Shown here: positions 8,721-17,559 of the stretch, piece by piece
Layout of the letters: each line of letters opens with the position of its first letter
Numbering within the stretch: position 1 is the first letter of the stretch
Source of the DNA: Rhodospirillales bacterium
GTDB lineage: Bacteria > Pseudomonadota > Alphaproteobacteria > Acetobacterales > Acetobacteraceae
Length of the DNA stretch: 64,000 nt
NCBI GenBank assembly: GCA_025352565.1
Contig: JANXTF010000099.1
Location: forward strand, 85,309-149,308
Direction of reading: 5' to 3'
Made by a program: the position numbers and the translations under genes
The notes under the pieces: generated by a model
What the model saw: only the letters and a program-made list of their open reading frames with translations
Databases searched by the model: none
What the model was told of the DNA's origin: nothing

Positions 8721-10648
8721 CTGCCGATCTTGCGGCGATCGACCGGGCTATCGCCGAGGCGCATCTGCCGACGCTGGTAATGTCGATCGTGCATTTGACC
8801 GGCGATACTTCGCTCCTGCGCGGCGAACGGCCGGTCTATGCCATGCTCGACGAACGGCAGCGCACGCTGTCCGACGAGACCAAGGCGCTGATCCGCGCGC
8901 GCGCCCGGAGCGCGATCGCCGATCTGCGGGACGGCAAACCGGTTCCGCCGCCACCGGACCAGGCGGTGGTGCGAGAGATGATGAACTACATCGCCGGCAC
9001 CGATATCGCCGAAGCATATGTTCCGTTCCTGATGGACGAGTTGTCGCTCGATGGGCTTGACCCGAACCAGCCGCGCTGGAGCGAGCCCGTCCTGCAGGCT
9101 GCCAGCGCCACCATGTTCGTCGTCGTGATTGGCGCCGGGCTGTCGGGGATCTTGGCCGGGCTGCGGCTGCAACAGGCCGGCATTGCCTTCGTCATGATCG
9201 AACGGAACGCCGACGTCGGCGGCACGTGGTTCGACAACACCTATCCAGGCTGCCGGGTCGATTCGACCAATCATATGTATTCCTACTCGTTCGACACAGC
9301 CGGCCATGCCTGGCCGAACTGGTATTCGCCGCAGGCGACACTGCTCGACTATTTTCGCGGCGTGACCGACCGCCACGGGCTGCGCGCGCATATCCGTTTC
9401 GGGAACGAGGTGACCGAGGCGGTGTACGATGCCGCGCGGCCCGGATGGAATGTCAGGGTGCGGTCATCGGACGGTCGAGAGGAGGTGCTCGCGGCGACGG
9501 CGGTTATCAGCGCGGTCGGCCAGCTGAACGATCCGAAACTGCCCGATATACCGGGTATGGACCGGTTCGCGGGCGTGGCCTTTCATTCGGCCCGCTGGCG
9601 TCACGACGTGGATTTGCGGGGCAAGCGCGTGGCGGTGATCGGCACGGGTGCCAGCGCCTTCCAGTTCGTCCCCGAGATCGCGCCCGAGGTCGAAAATCTG
9701 GTCATCTTCCAGCGCTCGCCACCCTGGATCATGCCGACGCGAAACTACCATGACCGCGTCGGGCCGGGGTTCCAATGGCTGCTGGATCATGTGCCATTCT
9801 ATGAGAAATGGTGGCGTTTCTTCCTGTTCTGGTCGTTCACCGAAAGCGTTTATGAATCGGTCAAGGCCGATCCCGACTGGACCGGCGGTCCCAGCGCCGT
9901 CAGTGCCGCCAATGCGCGCATCGCCGACTATCTCGCGCGGCAAATGACCGGCCAACTCGTCGGTGCGGAACATTTGGCCCCTGCCATTATTCCGACGACC
10001 CCGTTCGGCAGCAAGCGCGCGCTGCGCGACAACGGCGCCTGGATCAAGACGTTGCGCCGCGATAACGTGCAACTCGTGACCGAGGCCATTCGCGAGGTAA
10101 CGCCCTCAGGCGTCGTCATGGCGGACGGTGTGGAACATAAAGTGGATGTGCTGATTTATGGCACAGGGTTCCGGGCCAGCGAGTTCCTGCGCACGATCCG
10201 CGTGGCCGGCCGCGACGGGATCGAACTGTCCAAGGTCTGGGCTGGGGACGCGCGCGCGCATCTGGGCGTCGATATGCCCGGTTTCCCTAACTTCTTCATG
10301 TTGTTCGGGCCGAACACGAACATCGTCGTCAATGGCAGCATCATCTTCTTTTCAGAATGCGCGGTGCATTATGTGATCTCGTGCCTGGAGATGCTGGCCC
10401 GTCAGCGGGCTGGCGCACTCGAAATCCGCCCCGATCTGTTCGAGACGTTCAACGCAGCGGTCGACGCCGGCAATGCAGCCATGGCCTGGGGCGTTCCGCA
10501 TGTGTCGAACTGGTACAAGAACAGCACGGGACGGGTGAGCCAGAACTGGCCGTTCCCGATCCTGGACTACTGGTATGCGACGCGCGAACCGAATCCGGCC
10601 GACTTCATCCTTCACCGGACGGATGCGCCGTTCGCCTCCGCCGGCTGA
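8717..10648 (+). CDS. Baeyer-Villiger flavin monooxygenase with N-terminal extension (HAPMO-like)
   Basis: I start it at ATG 8717, overlapping the previous stop; an open extension back to 8378 lies inside the upstream gene. The product is 643 residues. Residues 1-130 form a helical N-terminal domain seen in 4-hydroxyacetophenone-monooxygenase-type enzymes. The FAD site is GAGLSG (139-144), followed by GGTWFDNTYPGCRVD (168-182). The type I BVMO fingerprint reads FAGVAFHSARWRH (284-296), and the NADPH site is GTGASA (309-314). It inserts oxygen next to a ketone to make an ester or lactone, using NADPH and O2. Its 3' end overlaps the convergent permease gene by 44 bases. Confidence 0.93.
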   Translation: MTADLAAIDRAIAEAHLPTLVMSIVHLTGDTSLLRGERPVYAMLDERQRTLSDETKALIRARARSAIADLRDGKPVPPPPDQAVVREMMNYIAGTDIAEAYVPFLMDELSLDGLDPNQPRWSEPVLQAASATMFVVVIGAGLSGILAGLRLQQAGIAFVMIERNADVGGTWFDNTYPGCRVDSTNHMYSYSFDTAGHAWPNWYSPQATLLDYFRGVTDRHGLRAHIRFGNEVTEAVYDAARPGWNVRVRSSDGREEVLAATAVISAVGQLNDPKLPDIPGMDRFAGVAFHSARWRHDVDLRGKRVAVIGTGASAFQFVPEIAPEVENLVIFQRSPPWIMPTRNYHDRVGPGFQWLLDHVPFYEKWWRFFLFWSFTESVYESVKADPDWTGGPSAVSAANARIADYLARQMTGQLVGAEHLAPAIIPTTPFGSKRALRDNGAWIKTLRRDNVQLVTEAIREVTPSGVVMADGVEHKVDVLIYGTGFRASEFLRTIRVAGRDGIELSKVWAGDARAHLGVDMPGFPNFFMLFGPNTNIVVNGSIIFFSECAVHYVISCLEMLARQRAGALEIRPDLFETFNAAVDAGNAAMAWGVPHVSNWYKNSTGRVSQNWPFPILDYWYATREPNPADFILHRTDAPFASAG

Positions 10649-11579
10649 CGCATACGAACAGGCGCTGCACACCGCCTGAAATTCCCTGCGGGAGCCAGTA
10701 CATGAGGGCGATCATGGCGACCGCGTAGATCAGCCCGGTGGCGCCTTTCGAGATTTCGGCGGCAATATTCGGCACCATCGTGATGAAGCCCGCGCCCAGG
10801 AATGCCCCCCACAGCGATGACGCGCCGCCGACCACGAGGCCGACCACGAGGTAGATGGAGAGGAAGAACGGGAAGCTGTCGGGCGCCACGAACTGTATGA
10901 CCAGCGCGCTGAGCGCGCCCGCGATCCCGGTGTACGTGGCGCTGACGCCGAACACGATCGCCTTGGTGCGCGCGATGTCGATCCCGGCGGTCTCCGCCGC
11001 CACTGGCTGGTCGCGGATCGCCCGGATCGCGCGCCCGATCCGGCCGCGCAGAAGATTGGCGGCACACCAGAACAGCAATACGACATGCGCGAGGACGAGA
11101 TAGTAGAGCCAGTGGTCCGAGTTGAGCGGCAAGCCGAACGGGGCGCCGGGCTTGTCGAGGAAGACGCCTTGCACGCCGCCTGTCCAGTGCTCGATCATGC
11201 GCCATTTCAGCAATTGGGGCACCGCGAGCGCCAAGGCGAAGGTCGCGAGCGCCAGATAATGCCCTCCCAATCGCCGCGCCGGGAAGCCGAACAGAAACCC
11301 GACGCCGAAGCAGATAATCGCCGCCACCGGTATCGCCGCCCAGTACGGTGCCCCGGCCTGGTCCATCAGGATCGCCGTCACGTAGGCGCCGATCGCGTAG
11401 AACGCGCCATGCCCAAGTGAAATCTGGCCGTTGTAGCCGGTCAGCAGGTTCAGCCCCAGGATCGCGATGGCATAGACCATGATCTGCGTGGCCTGGAAGG
11501 TCTGGAACTTCGACAGCAGGAACGGCAGCATGATCGCGGCGGCGACGGCGAGGCCGCTCCATCGATAACGGCGCATCAT
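10605..11579 (-). CDS. Branched-chain amino acid-type ABC permease, LivM family
   Basis: A 324-residue polytopic inner-membrane protein with the LivM signature GLNLLTGYNGQISLGHGAFYAIGAY near residues 40-66 and a second conserved block GRAIRAIRDQPVAAETAGID, the coupling-loop region. About eight to ten hydrophobic segments are visible. It overlaps livH by 4 bases (11576-11579) and is the last gene of the minus-strand acyl-CoA dehydrogenase-liv operon. It forms the membrane channel with the LivH-type permease and is powered by the two ATPases upstream. Confidence 0.93.
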   Translation of the reverse strand: MMRRYRWSGLAVAAAIMLPFLLSKFQTFQATQIMVYAIAILGLNLLTGYNGQISLGHGAFYAIGAYVTAILMDQAGAPYWAAIPVAAIICFGVGFLFGFPARRLGGHYLALATFALALAVPQLLKWRMIEHWTGGVQGVFLDKPGAPFGLPLNSDHWLYYLVLAHVVLLFWCAANLLRGRIGRAIRAIRDQPVAAETAGIDIARTKAIVFGVSATYTGIAGALSALVIQFVAPDSFPFFLSIYLVVGLVVGGASSLWGAFLGAGFITMVPNIAAEISKGATGLIYAVAMIALMYWLPQGISGGVQRLFVCVSRRRRTAHPSGEG

Positions 11580-12445
11580 ACTCGCCGCACGGTGATGCGG
11601 CCAAGGATGCCGCGGGGCCGCACGATCAGCACCGAGATGACCACGATCAGGGCCACTGTCAGTTTGATGTCGTTGCCAACGACGTAGGCGCCAAGAAGGT
11701 TCTCGCCGACGCCGACGATGAGGCCGCCGAGCACGGCGCCAGCGGGGCTGTCGATACCGCCGAGCAGGGCAGAGGCGAAGGCGTAAAGCAGGATGCCGCC
11801 CATCATGTCCGGATCGAGGAACACGATCGGTGCGACCAGCATGCCCGCGATGGCACCGATCGCCGCGGCCAGGCCCCAGCCCAAGGTGAGCATCCGGCCG
11901 ACCCGGATGCCGACCAGCCGCGCCGAGACCGGGTTCTGCGCGGCTGCCCGCATCGAAAGCCCCAGTCGCGTAAAGCGGAAAAACAGGAACAACACCGTCA
12001 GCATCAATACCGTCACCGCGACCACAAACAGTTCATGGGCGCCGATCAGCGACGTGCCGGTCGAAAATTGGGACACCGGGCTGGGAAATTTCTTGAGCAC
12101 ATACCCCCAGATCCATCCGGCGAGAGCATTGAAGGCGAGTAGCAGGGCGACGAATACCACCACGATCGACAACAGGGGCGCATCGCGGAACGGCCGCAGC
12201 ACCATCCGTTCCAGCGCCATCCCGCCCACGAACGACAGCGCCACCGTCGCCCCGAAGGCGGCCCAATAGGGTAGCCCGGCATTGATCAGCATCCACGCGA
12301 CATAGGTACTGAACATCGCCATCTCGCCCTGGGCGAAATTGATGTGGTTGGTCGCGTTGAAGATCATCACGAGCGACAGCGCCACGATGCCATAGATGGC
12401 ACCGGTCATCAGGCCACTGACCAACTGATGCAACAAGGTGTCCAT
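11576..12445 (-). CDS. Branched-chain amino acid-type ABC permease, LivH family
   Basis: A 289-residue permease. It begins VSGLMTGAIYGIVALSLVMIF and continues with NHINFAQGEMAMF, the LivH pattern. The coupling region reads GLSMRAAAQNPVSARLVGI, and the C-terminal part has GGIDSPAGAVLGGLIVG. Hydrophobic segments span the whole length. It starts 2 bases after the LivF-type ATPase stop and ends in a 4-base overlap with the LivM-type gene. It acts as half of the heterodimeric channel for the substrate bound by the 3962-5161 protein. Confidence 0.93.
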   Translation of the reverse strand: MDTLLHQLVSGLMTGAIYGIVALSLVMIFNATNHINFAQGEMAMFSTYVAWMLINAGLPYWAAFGATVALSFVGGMALERMVLRPFRDAPLLSIVVVFVALLLAFNALAGWIWGYVLKKFPSPVSQFSTGTSLIGAHELFVVAVTVLMLTVLFLFFRFTRLGLSMRAAAQNPVSARLVGIRVGRMLTLGWGLAAAIGAIAGMLVAPIVFLDPDMMGGILLYAFASALLGGIDSPAGAVLGGLIVGVGENLLGAYVVGNDIKLTVALIVVISVLIVRPRGILGRITVRRV

Positions 12446-12447
12446 CC

Positions 12448-13158
12448 TCAGTAGCCGAGATAAGAGCGCTGGATGCCCTCGTCGGCGCGAATATCGGCGG
12501 ACGGACCTTCGAGGACAATGCGCCCGGTTTCGAGCAGATAGGCGTGATCGGCCAGATCCAGGGCGAGGCGCGCGTTCTGTTCAACGATCAGCATGGTGAC
12601 ACCCTCATCGGCATTGATGCGTCGCAGGATTTCGAAGATGTCGCGCACCACCAGCGGCGCCAGCCCAAACGATGGTTCGTCCAGCAACATCAGCCGCGGA
12701 CGCAGCATCAGGGCGCGCGAAATCGCAAGCATTTGCTGCTCGCCACCCGACAGCGTACCCGCCTGCTGGCGAAGGCGCTCGCGCAACCGGGGGAAAATTC
12801 CCAGCAGCCGATCGAGATCCGCCTCCACCTCGGCCGACTTGCCGCGCGTGATGGCACCGAGGCGCAGGTTCTCCTCCACCGTCAGATCGGTGAACGTGCC
12901 CCGCCCCTCCGGCACCAGTGCCACGCCGCGCCGGACGATCGTCTCGGTCGCCATCCCGCCGATGGTCCGACCGTCGAATTCAATCGTGCCCTCGGTGCGG
13001 ATCATGGCGCACAGCGCCCGAAGCGTCGTCGTCTTCCCCGCCCCGTTGGCGCCCAGCAGCGCCGTCACCCCGCCGCGGGAAAGGCTGAAGTCAATGCCAT
13101 GCAGCGCCTCAGAGGCGCCGTAGAAGGCCTTCAGGCCGCGCACGGTGAGCAGGCTCAT
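12448..13158 (-). CDS. ABC transporter ATPase, LivF family
   Basis: A 236-residue ATPase with Walker A GANGAGKTT (about 33-41), signature LSGGEQQ, Walker B LMLLDEPSFGLAP and a switch His region (LIVEQNA). The family-typical ALVPEGRGTFTDLTVEENL is present. All nucleotide-binding motifs are canonical, unlike its partner at 13155-13934. It overlaps that partner by 4 bases (13155-13158). It energises import together with the LivG-type subunit. Confidence 0.95.
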   Translation of the reverse strand: MSLLTVRGLKAFYGASEALHGIDFSLSRGGVTALLGANGAGKTTTLRALCAMIRTEGTIEFDGRTIGGMATETIVRRGVALVPEGRGTFTDLTVEENLRLGAITRGKSAEVEADLDRLLGIFPRLRERLRQQAGTLSGGEQQMLAISRALMLRPRLMLLDEPSFGLAPLVVRDIFEILRRINADEGVTMLIVEQNARLALDLADHAYLLETGRIVLEGPSADIRADEGIQRSYLGY

Positions 13159-13934
13159 ACCGCGTCTGCCCCGAGATAGGCACGGATGACGTCGGCGTTG
13201 CGCTGCACTTCGGCGGGCGGACCGTCGGCGATCTTGCGGCCAAAATCCATCGCCACAACCCGGTCCGATACCGACATTACCAGGCTCATGTGATGCTCGA
13301 CGAGCAGCACGGCGAGGTTGAACCGCGTCCGCACGCGCAGAATCTGCGCGCGCAGAACCTCCACCTCGTCATGATTGAGGCCGGCCGCTGGCTCGTCGAG
13401 CAACAGCAGGCGCGGATCGCTCATCAACGCGCGGGCCAGTTCGACGCGCTTGCGAATCGGGAAAGGCAGGTCCCTCGCGGGGGCGTCAGCGTAGCGTTCG
13501 AGGTTGGCGAACGCGAGCAGCGCGCGTGCCTTCTCCCGCAACCCGGCTTCGTCGCGCGCCACGGAGGGCCACGCAAACGCGCTTTTGAAAAAGCCTCCCG
13601 TGCCGATGCTGTGGCCACCGATCAGGACGTTGTCGAGCACCGTGAGACTGTCGAACAACGACACGTTCTGGAAGGTGCGGGCGATCCCCAAATGCGGCAC
13701 AACGTGGCGTGGCACCTGCATGATCGAGGCGCCATCCACCAGGATATCGCCCGAATTCGGCCGATAGACGCGGCTGAGGCAGTTGAATAAAGTAGTTTTG
13801 CCGGCCCCGTTCGGACCGATCAGGCCGACGATGCTGCCCGATGCGACATCGAACGAGACGCCGGCCAGGGCGATGATCCCGCCGAAGCGCACCGTGATGT
13901 CACGCACCGAAACGAGCGGCGGGACCGCGTTCAT
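13155..13934 (-). CDS. ABC transporter ATPase, LivG family, with unusual signature motif
   Basis: A 259-residue ATPase with Walker A GPNGAGKTT (about 37-45), the LivG block GIARTFQNVSLFDSLTVLDNV, and Walker B LLLLDEPAAGLN. The ABC signature region reads DLPFPIRKRVELARAL; the glycine of the LSGGQ/LPYG-type motif is replaced by proline. If real, one composite ATP site would be degenerate, as in some asymmetric ABC ATPases. It starts 12 bases after the acyl-CoA dehydrogenase stop, so dehydrogenase and transporter are co-transcribed. Confidence 0.93.
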   Translation of the reverse strand: MNAVPPLVSVRDITVRFGGIIALAGVSFDVASGSIVGLIGPNGAGKTTLFNCLSRVYRPNSGDILVDGASIMQVPRHVVPHLGIARTFQNVSLFDSLTVLDNVLIGGHSIGTGGFFKSAFAWPSVARDEAGLREKARALLAFANLERYADAPARDLPFPIRKRVELARALMSDPRLLLLDEPAAGLNHDEVEVLRAQILRVRTRFNLAVLLVEHHMSLVMSVSDRVVAMDFGRKIADGPPAEVQRNADVIRAYLGADAV

Positions 13935-13946
13935 GCCGGGTGGTCC

Positions 13947-15113
13947 TCAGTAGGATTTCGGCAGGCCGAGAACCCGCTCGGCGATGAACGAAAGGATGAG
14001 TTGCTCGGTGATCGGGGCGATGCGCGAGAGGATCGATTCCCGGAACAGCCGTTCCACCTGATATTCCTGCGCATAGCCCATGCCGCCATGTGTCAGGACC
14101 GCGCGGGTGCAGGCGTCGAAGCACGCGCGCCCGGCCAGGAACTTCGCGGCATTTGCCTCGGCGCCGCAAGGCAGGCCGCGATCGTACAGCCAGCCGGCGC
14201 GCAAGGTCTGCCAGTAGGCGGCCTCGAGTGCCGCCCAACTCTCGGCAAGCGGGTGCTGGATGCCCTGATTCTGGCCGATCTTGCGTCCGAACACGACCCG
14301 CTCGCTGGCATAGGCGACCGCGCGGCGCAGAGCGTCGCGTCCCAGCCCGATCGCCTCGGCGGCGACCAGGACGCGCTCCGGGTTGAGGCTGTCGAGGATG
14401 TAGGAGAAACCCCGGCCCTCCTCGCCGACACGGTCTTCGGCCGGCACGAACAGGTCGTCGACGAACACGGCATTCGAATCGACCGCGTGGCGGCCCAGCT
14501 TCTGGATACGCCGGACCTCGATCCTGGTTCGATCCATGTCGGTGTAGAACAGCGTCATGCCGTCGGACGGCTTGCGGCAGGCGTCCTTCGGCGTGGTGCG
14601 TGTCAGCAGCAGAATTTTGTCCGCCACTTGGCCAGTCGATGTCCACATTTTGCGTCCGTTCACGCGGTAGCCGCCATCGACCCTGGTGGCGAACGTCGTG
14701 ATGCTGGTGGTGTCGAGCCCGGCATCCGGCTCGGTGACGCCGAAACACGCCTTCTGATCCCCCGCGATCAGCGGCGGCAGCCAGCGCTGCTTCTGCTCAT
14801 CGGTGCCATGCACCACGACGGCATGGGGACCAAACAGGTTGAGATGGATCGTCGAGGCAGCGGCGTTGCCGCCATTCCCCGCCGCCACCGCGTGCATCAT
14901 GATCGCCGCCTCGGTGACACCCAGCCCGGCGCCGCCATAAGCCTCCGGCATCGTGATCCCGAGCCACCCGCCATCGGCCATGGCGCGGTGAAATTCATGG
15001 GGGAACCGCGCCTCGGTGTCGCAAGCCGTCCAATAGGCGTCGTCGAAGCGGGCGCAGACCTTGCGGACGCCGTCGTCGATTGCCTGTTGCGGTCCGGTCA
15101 GGCCAAAATCCAT
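13947..15113 (-). CDS. Acyl-CoA dehydrogenase family protein
   Basis: A 388-residue flavoprotein of standard ACAD length. The FAD/substrate block is CFGVTEPDAGLDTTSITTFA, followed by GYRVNGRKMWTSTG. The C-terminal region has GGMGYAQEYQVERLFRES, which contains the position of the usual catalytic glutamate, and ends ERVLGLPKSY. It should form an alpha,beta double bond in an acyl-CoA and pass electrons to ETF. It is the first gene of the operon that continues into livGFHM, placed behind operator site 2 (15180-15196). Coupling an importer to the first beta-oxidation step suggests the substrate is a short or branched acid. Confidence 0.92.
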   Translation of the reverse strand: MDFGLTGPQQAIDDGVRKVCARFDDAYWTACDTEARFPHEFHRAMADGGWLGITMPEAYGGAGLGVTEAAIMMHAVAAGNGGNAAASTIHLNLFGPHAVVVHGTDEQKQRWLPPLIAGDQKACFGVTEPDAGLDTTSITTFATRVDGGYRVNGRKMWTSTGQVADKILLLTRTTPKDACRKPSDGMTLFYTDMDRTRIEVRRIQKLGRHAVDSNAVFVDDLFVPAEDRVGEEGRGFSYILDSLNPERVLVAAEAIGLGRDALRRAVAYASERVVFGRKIGQNQGIQHPLAESWAALEAAYWQTLRAGWLYDRGLPCGAEANAAKFLAGRACFDACTRAVLTHGGMGYAQEYQVERLFRESILSRIAPITEQLILSFIAERVLGLPKSY

Positions 15114-15179
15114 GCGGGCGACCCTTGGTCGTTATGCGTTTCCTCGGCACCGAGCGTAGCGGACCTCGCCGGCACCCGC

Positions 15180-15196
15180 AATTGGTTTGACCTTTT
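15180..15196. promoter_or_regulatory. Operator-like inverted repeat, site 2
   Basis: Reads AATTGGTTTGACCTTTT (TGGT-TTG-ACC core). Its first 13 bases (AATTGGTTTGACC) are identical to the reverse complement of site 1. It lies 66 bases upstream of the acyl-CoA dehydrogenase start (15113, minus strand) in a 183-base gap. The right half-site is less perfect than in sites 1 and 3. Proposed target of the FadR-type regulator at 3082-3846. Confidence 0.65.
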
Positions 15197-15262
15197 ACAT
15201 CGCCGTAAAGCGAGCATGCAGCCACGCCCCGGCCTCGCCGACGCAGGGCCTCCATCTGGGAG

Positions 15263-15286
15263 GCGACCCTGGGGGGCCGGGGTCGC
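15263..15286 (-). terminator. Stem-loop after the alcohol dehydrogenase gene
   Basis: GCGACCC and GGGTCGC form a perfect 7-bp stem with a 10-base loop, starting 10 bases beyond the stop codon of the minus-strand dehydrogenase (15297). No clear U-run follows, so it may stabilise the 3' end or act as a weak terminator. Its position separates that gene from the operon starting at 15113. Confidence 0.45.
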
Positions 15287-15296
15287 ATTCAGCTGT

Positions 15297-16394
15297 TCAC
15301 GGAACGAGGATCACCCGCCCGATCACGGTTCCCGCCTGCAAATCGGCTAGCGCCTGGTTCACTTCCGACAATTCGCGGATGTCGATCGGGATGTCTGGCA
15401 TCCCTTTCGCGCGCACCAGATCGATCAGCGCGCGCAGCTCCGCTGGGCTGCCGATATAGCTGCCTTCGATCTTCGCGGATTTCATCGGGAACAACGGGAC
15501 CGACAGCGTCGTCTCCCCTCCGAACAGACCGACGATCACAAGCTTGCCGCCCGGTCCAAGGAGATCGAACCCGAGCTTGGCCGTCTCTCCGCTGCCGACC
15601 AGGTCCAGCACGCCGGACACCTCGCTGCCGACGGCGGCGCGGATCGCCTTGGCCGCGCCGGGCGCCCGCGGGTCGATCGCCGCGATCGCCCCTTGCGCCA
15701 TGGCCGCGTCGCGCTTGCGCGGGTCGATTTCCACCACGACGGCGCCCGCCCCGCCGAGCAGCTTGAGCACCTCGATCGACATAAGGCCGAGGCCGCCGGC
15801 GCCAATGATCACGACCGGTTTGCGCTGGAGGCGGCTGTTGGCGTCAAGCTTGCGGAGCGCGCTGTAGGTCGTGAGCCCGGAGCAGACGAGCGGCGCCGCC
15901 TTGCGCGGGTCCAACCCATGTAGGGGCACCAGGGCGCGGGGATGCGGGACGGTGACAAAGTCGGCATATCCGCCATCACGATTGACGCCCAGGAAACGCG
16001 GCGCGCGGCACAGATGCTCGTCGCCCTCCAGGCAAGCCTCGCATTCGCCGCACCCGATCCAGGAGCAAACCAGCACAGCATCGCCAACCGCGACGCCGTT
16101 CGCCCGTGGGCCTCTCTCTGGGCCTGCCTCTGGTCCGAGTGCGACCACAACGCCCGCGATCTCATGGCCAAGGGTCAACGGCAGATGGATGCGCCCGGCA
16201 ACCGACGCCTTGCGGCCGCCGCCGAGGTCGTGATGCCCCTCGGATATATGCAGGTCGCTGTGGCACACGCCCGAGGCGAGCACGTGAACGATCACTTCCG
16301 AGCCAGTGGGAACCGGACGAAAGCCGGTCGCCTCGGAAAGCGGCGCGCCGAACTCAACCAGTTGATAGCAACGCATCCGCGGTGGTGGCGCCAC
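15297..16394 (-). CDS. Zinc-dependent medium-chain alcohol dehydrogenase
   Basis: A 365-residue MDR enzyme. The catalytic zinc region is GVCHSDLHISEGHHD with GHEIAG further on. A four-cysteine structural zinc loop lies in CGECEACLEGDEHLC. The nucleotide site is VIIGAGGLGLMSIEVLKLLG followed by an acidic residue (VVEIDPRKRD), which favours NAD(H). It probably interconverts an alcohol and an aldehyde or ketone in the same pathway as the neighbouring acyl-CoA genes. It is 133 bases from the kinase-like gene upstream, so it may have its own promoter. Confidence 0.92.
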   Translation of the reverse strand: MAPPPRMRCYQLVEFGAPLSEATGFRPVPTGSEVIVHVLASGVCHSDLHISEGHHDLGGGRKASVAGRIHLPLTLGHEIAGVVVALGPEAGPERGPRANGVAVGDAVLVCSWIGCGECEACLEGDEHLCRAPRFLGVNRDGGYADFVTVPHPRALVPLHGLDPRKAAPLVCSGLTTYSALRKLDANSRLQRKPVVIIGAGGLGLMSIEVLKLLGGAGAVVVEIDPRKRDAAMAQGAIAAIDPRAPGAAKAIRAAVGSEVSGVLDLVGSGETAKLGFDLLGPGGKLVIVGLFGGETTLSVPLFPMKSAKIEGSYIGSPAELRALIDLVRAKGMPDIPIDIRELSEVNQALADLQAGTVIGRVILVP

Positions 16395-16527
16395 GTCTAA
16401 TTCCCCTCGATTGCAGGCTCTCTGGCCGGCTTCAGTCCATTTCGGAACGATCAGTCACGCTGCGTGGAATATCAGGCCATTCGACCACGCCCCGAGCGCG
16501 GCACCTCGGCAGACCCGATGACGCATC

Positions 16528-17559
16528 CTATCCCTTGCCTTGTGCCAGAAGCCATGCCCGCTCGGCCATCGGCCCGGCCATGGCGCCCAAAGCCGCCGCG
16601 TTCGGATGTGCCGCGGTGCCGTCGAGCGCCCGCTTGGCGATGCCCTGCAGAATGGCCGACAGACGGAACAGGCTGAATGCCAGGTAGAATTCCCAATTCT
16701 CAATCCGGTCCCGGCCGGTGCGCCGGCAATAACTCGCGACGTACTCGCTCTCTGTTGGCAGCCCCAACGCCGCGAAATCCACGCCAGCCAGGCCGCGGAA
16801 TATGTCCGGCGTGATCCGCCACGCCGCCGCGTGATTGGCAAAGTCGGCGAGCGGGTCGCCAAGCGTCGACAGCTCCCAGTCCAGAACTGCCATCACCCGC
16901 GGTTCGGTTTCATGCAGGATAACATTGTCCAGCCTGTAGTCGCCGTGGATGATCCGGGCCGGCTGCTCGGGCGGCAGGTGCTCCGGCAACCAGGTAATGA
17001 GGGCTTCCATTGCCGGTGAGTGGGCGGTGGCGGAGGCCCGGAATTGCTTCGTCCAGCGCTCGATCTGCCGCGCCACGAACCGGCTGGGCCGGCCGTAATC
17101 GTCCAGGCCCACAGTGGCCGGGTCGATCGCATGCAGGGCAGCGATCGTCTGGTTCATCTGATCGAACACCAAGCCTCGATCGGTGCTGCGCAATTCGGGC
17201 AGACGCGGATCCCACAGGATGCGGCCGGCGACAAAATCCATGACGTAGAATACGCTGCCGATCACGGCGGGGTCGGCACAATAGGCGTACACGCGTGGCA
17301 CCGGCACCGCCGATCCGGCGAGTGCCGCCATCACCCGATGCTCCCGGTCGACCGCATGCGCGCTCGGCAGCAGGTCGCCCATCGGCTTGCGGCGGAGCAC
17401 GTATTCGCCGGAGTCCGCGGTCAGCAAATAGGTCGGATTGGACTGGCCTCCCTTGATCAGGCGCGCTTCCAGCACTCCATGATAGCCGGGCACATGGGCC
17501 TGCATCCATGCAGGAAGACGCGCGAGGTCTTCTGGCAAAGGCAGCGGTGCGTTACGCAT
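16528..17559 (-). CDS. Aminoglycoside-phosphotransferase-fold kinase (ACAD10/11- or LvaA-like)
   Basis: A 343-residue protein of the APH/choline-kinase fold. The N-lobe has IKGGQSNPTYLL and the ATP lysine in YVLRRKP. The catalytic loop is HGDYRLDNVILHE (Brenner-type HxDxxxxN) and the metal Asp lies in VLDWELSTLGDPLADF. Members found beside acyl-CoA dehydrogenases correspond to the kinase domain of ACAD10/11 and to LvaA of the levulinate pathway, which phosphorylate 4-hydroxyacyl-CoA. The neighbourhood (ligase overlapping by 8 bases, an ACAD11-like dehydrogenase at 23680) supports that reading over antibiotic resistance. The small LvaB-type partner was not found in the window. Confidence 0.87.
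   Translation of the reverse strand: MRNAPLPLPEDLARLPAWMQAHVPGYHGVLEARLIKGGQSNPTYLLTADSGEYVLRRKPMGDLLPSAHAVDREHRVMAALAGSAVPVPRVYAYCADPAVIGSVFYVMDFVAGRILWDPRLPELRSTDRGLVFDQMNQTIAALHAIDPATVGLDDYGRPSRFVARQIERWTKQFRASATAHSPAMEALITWLPEHLPPEQPARIIHGDYRLDNVILHETEPRVMAVLDWELSTLGDPLADFANHAAAWRITPDIFRGLAGVDFAALGLPTESEYVASYCRRTGRDRIENWEFYLAFSLFRLSAILQGIAKRALDGTAAHPNAAALGAMAGPMAERAWLLAQGKG

Noticed and set aside
16475..16487. GGCCATTCGACCA as a possible fourth operator near the alcohol dehydrogenase gene
   Set aside because: Its reverse complement TGGTCGAATGGCC lacks the ACC half-site of the TGGT-N3-ACCA core, so the match is not convincing.
16528..17559. Aminoglycoside resistance gene
   Set aside because: The APH fold is shared with many kinases; coupling to acyl-CoA genes points to acyl-CoA metabolism.
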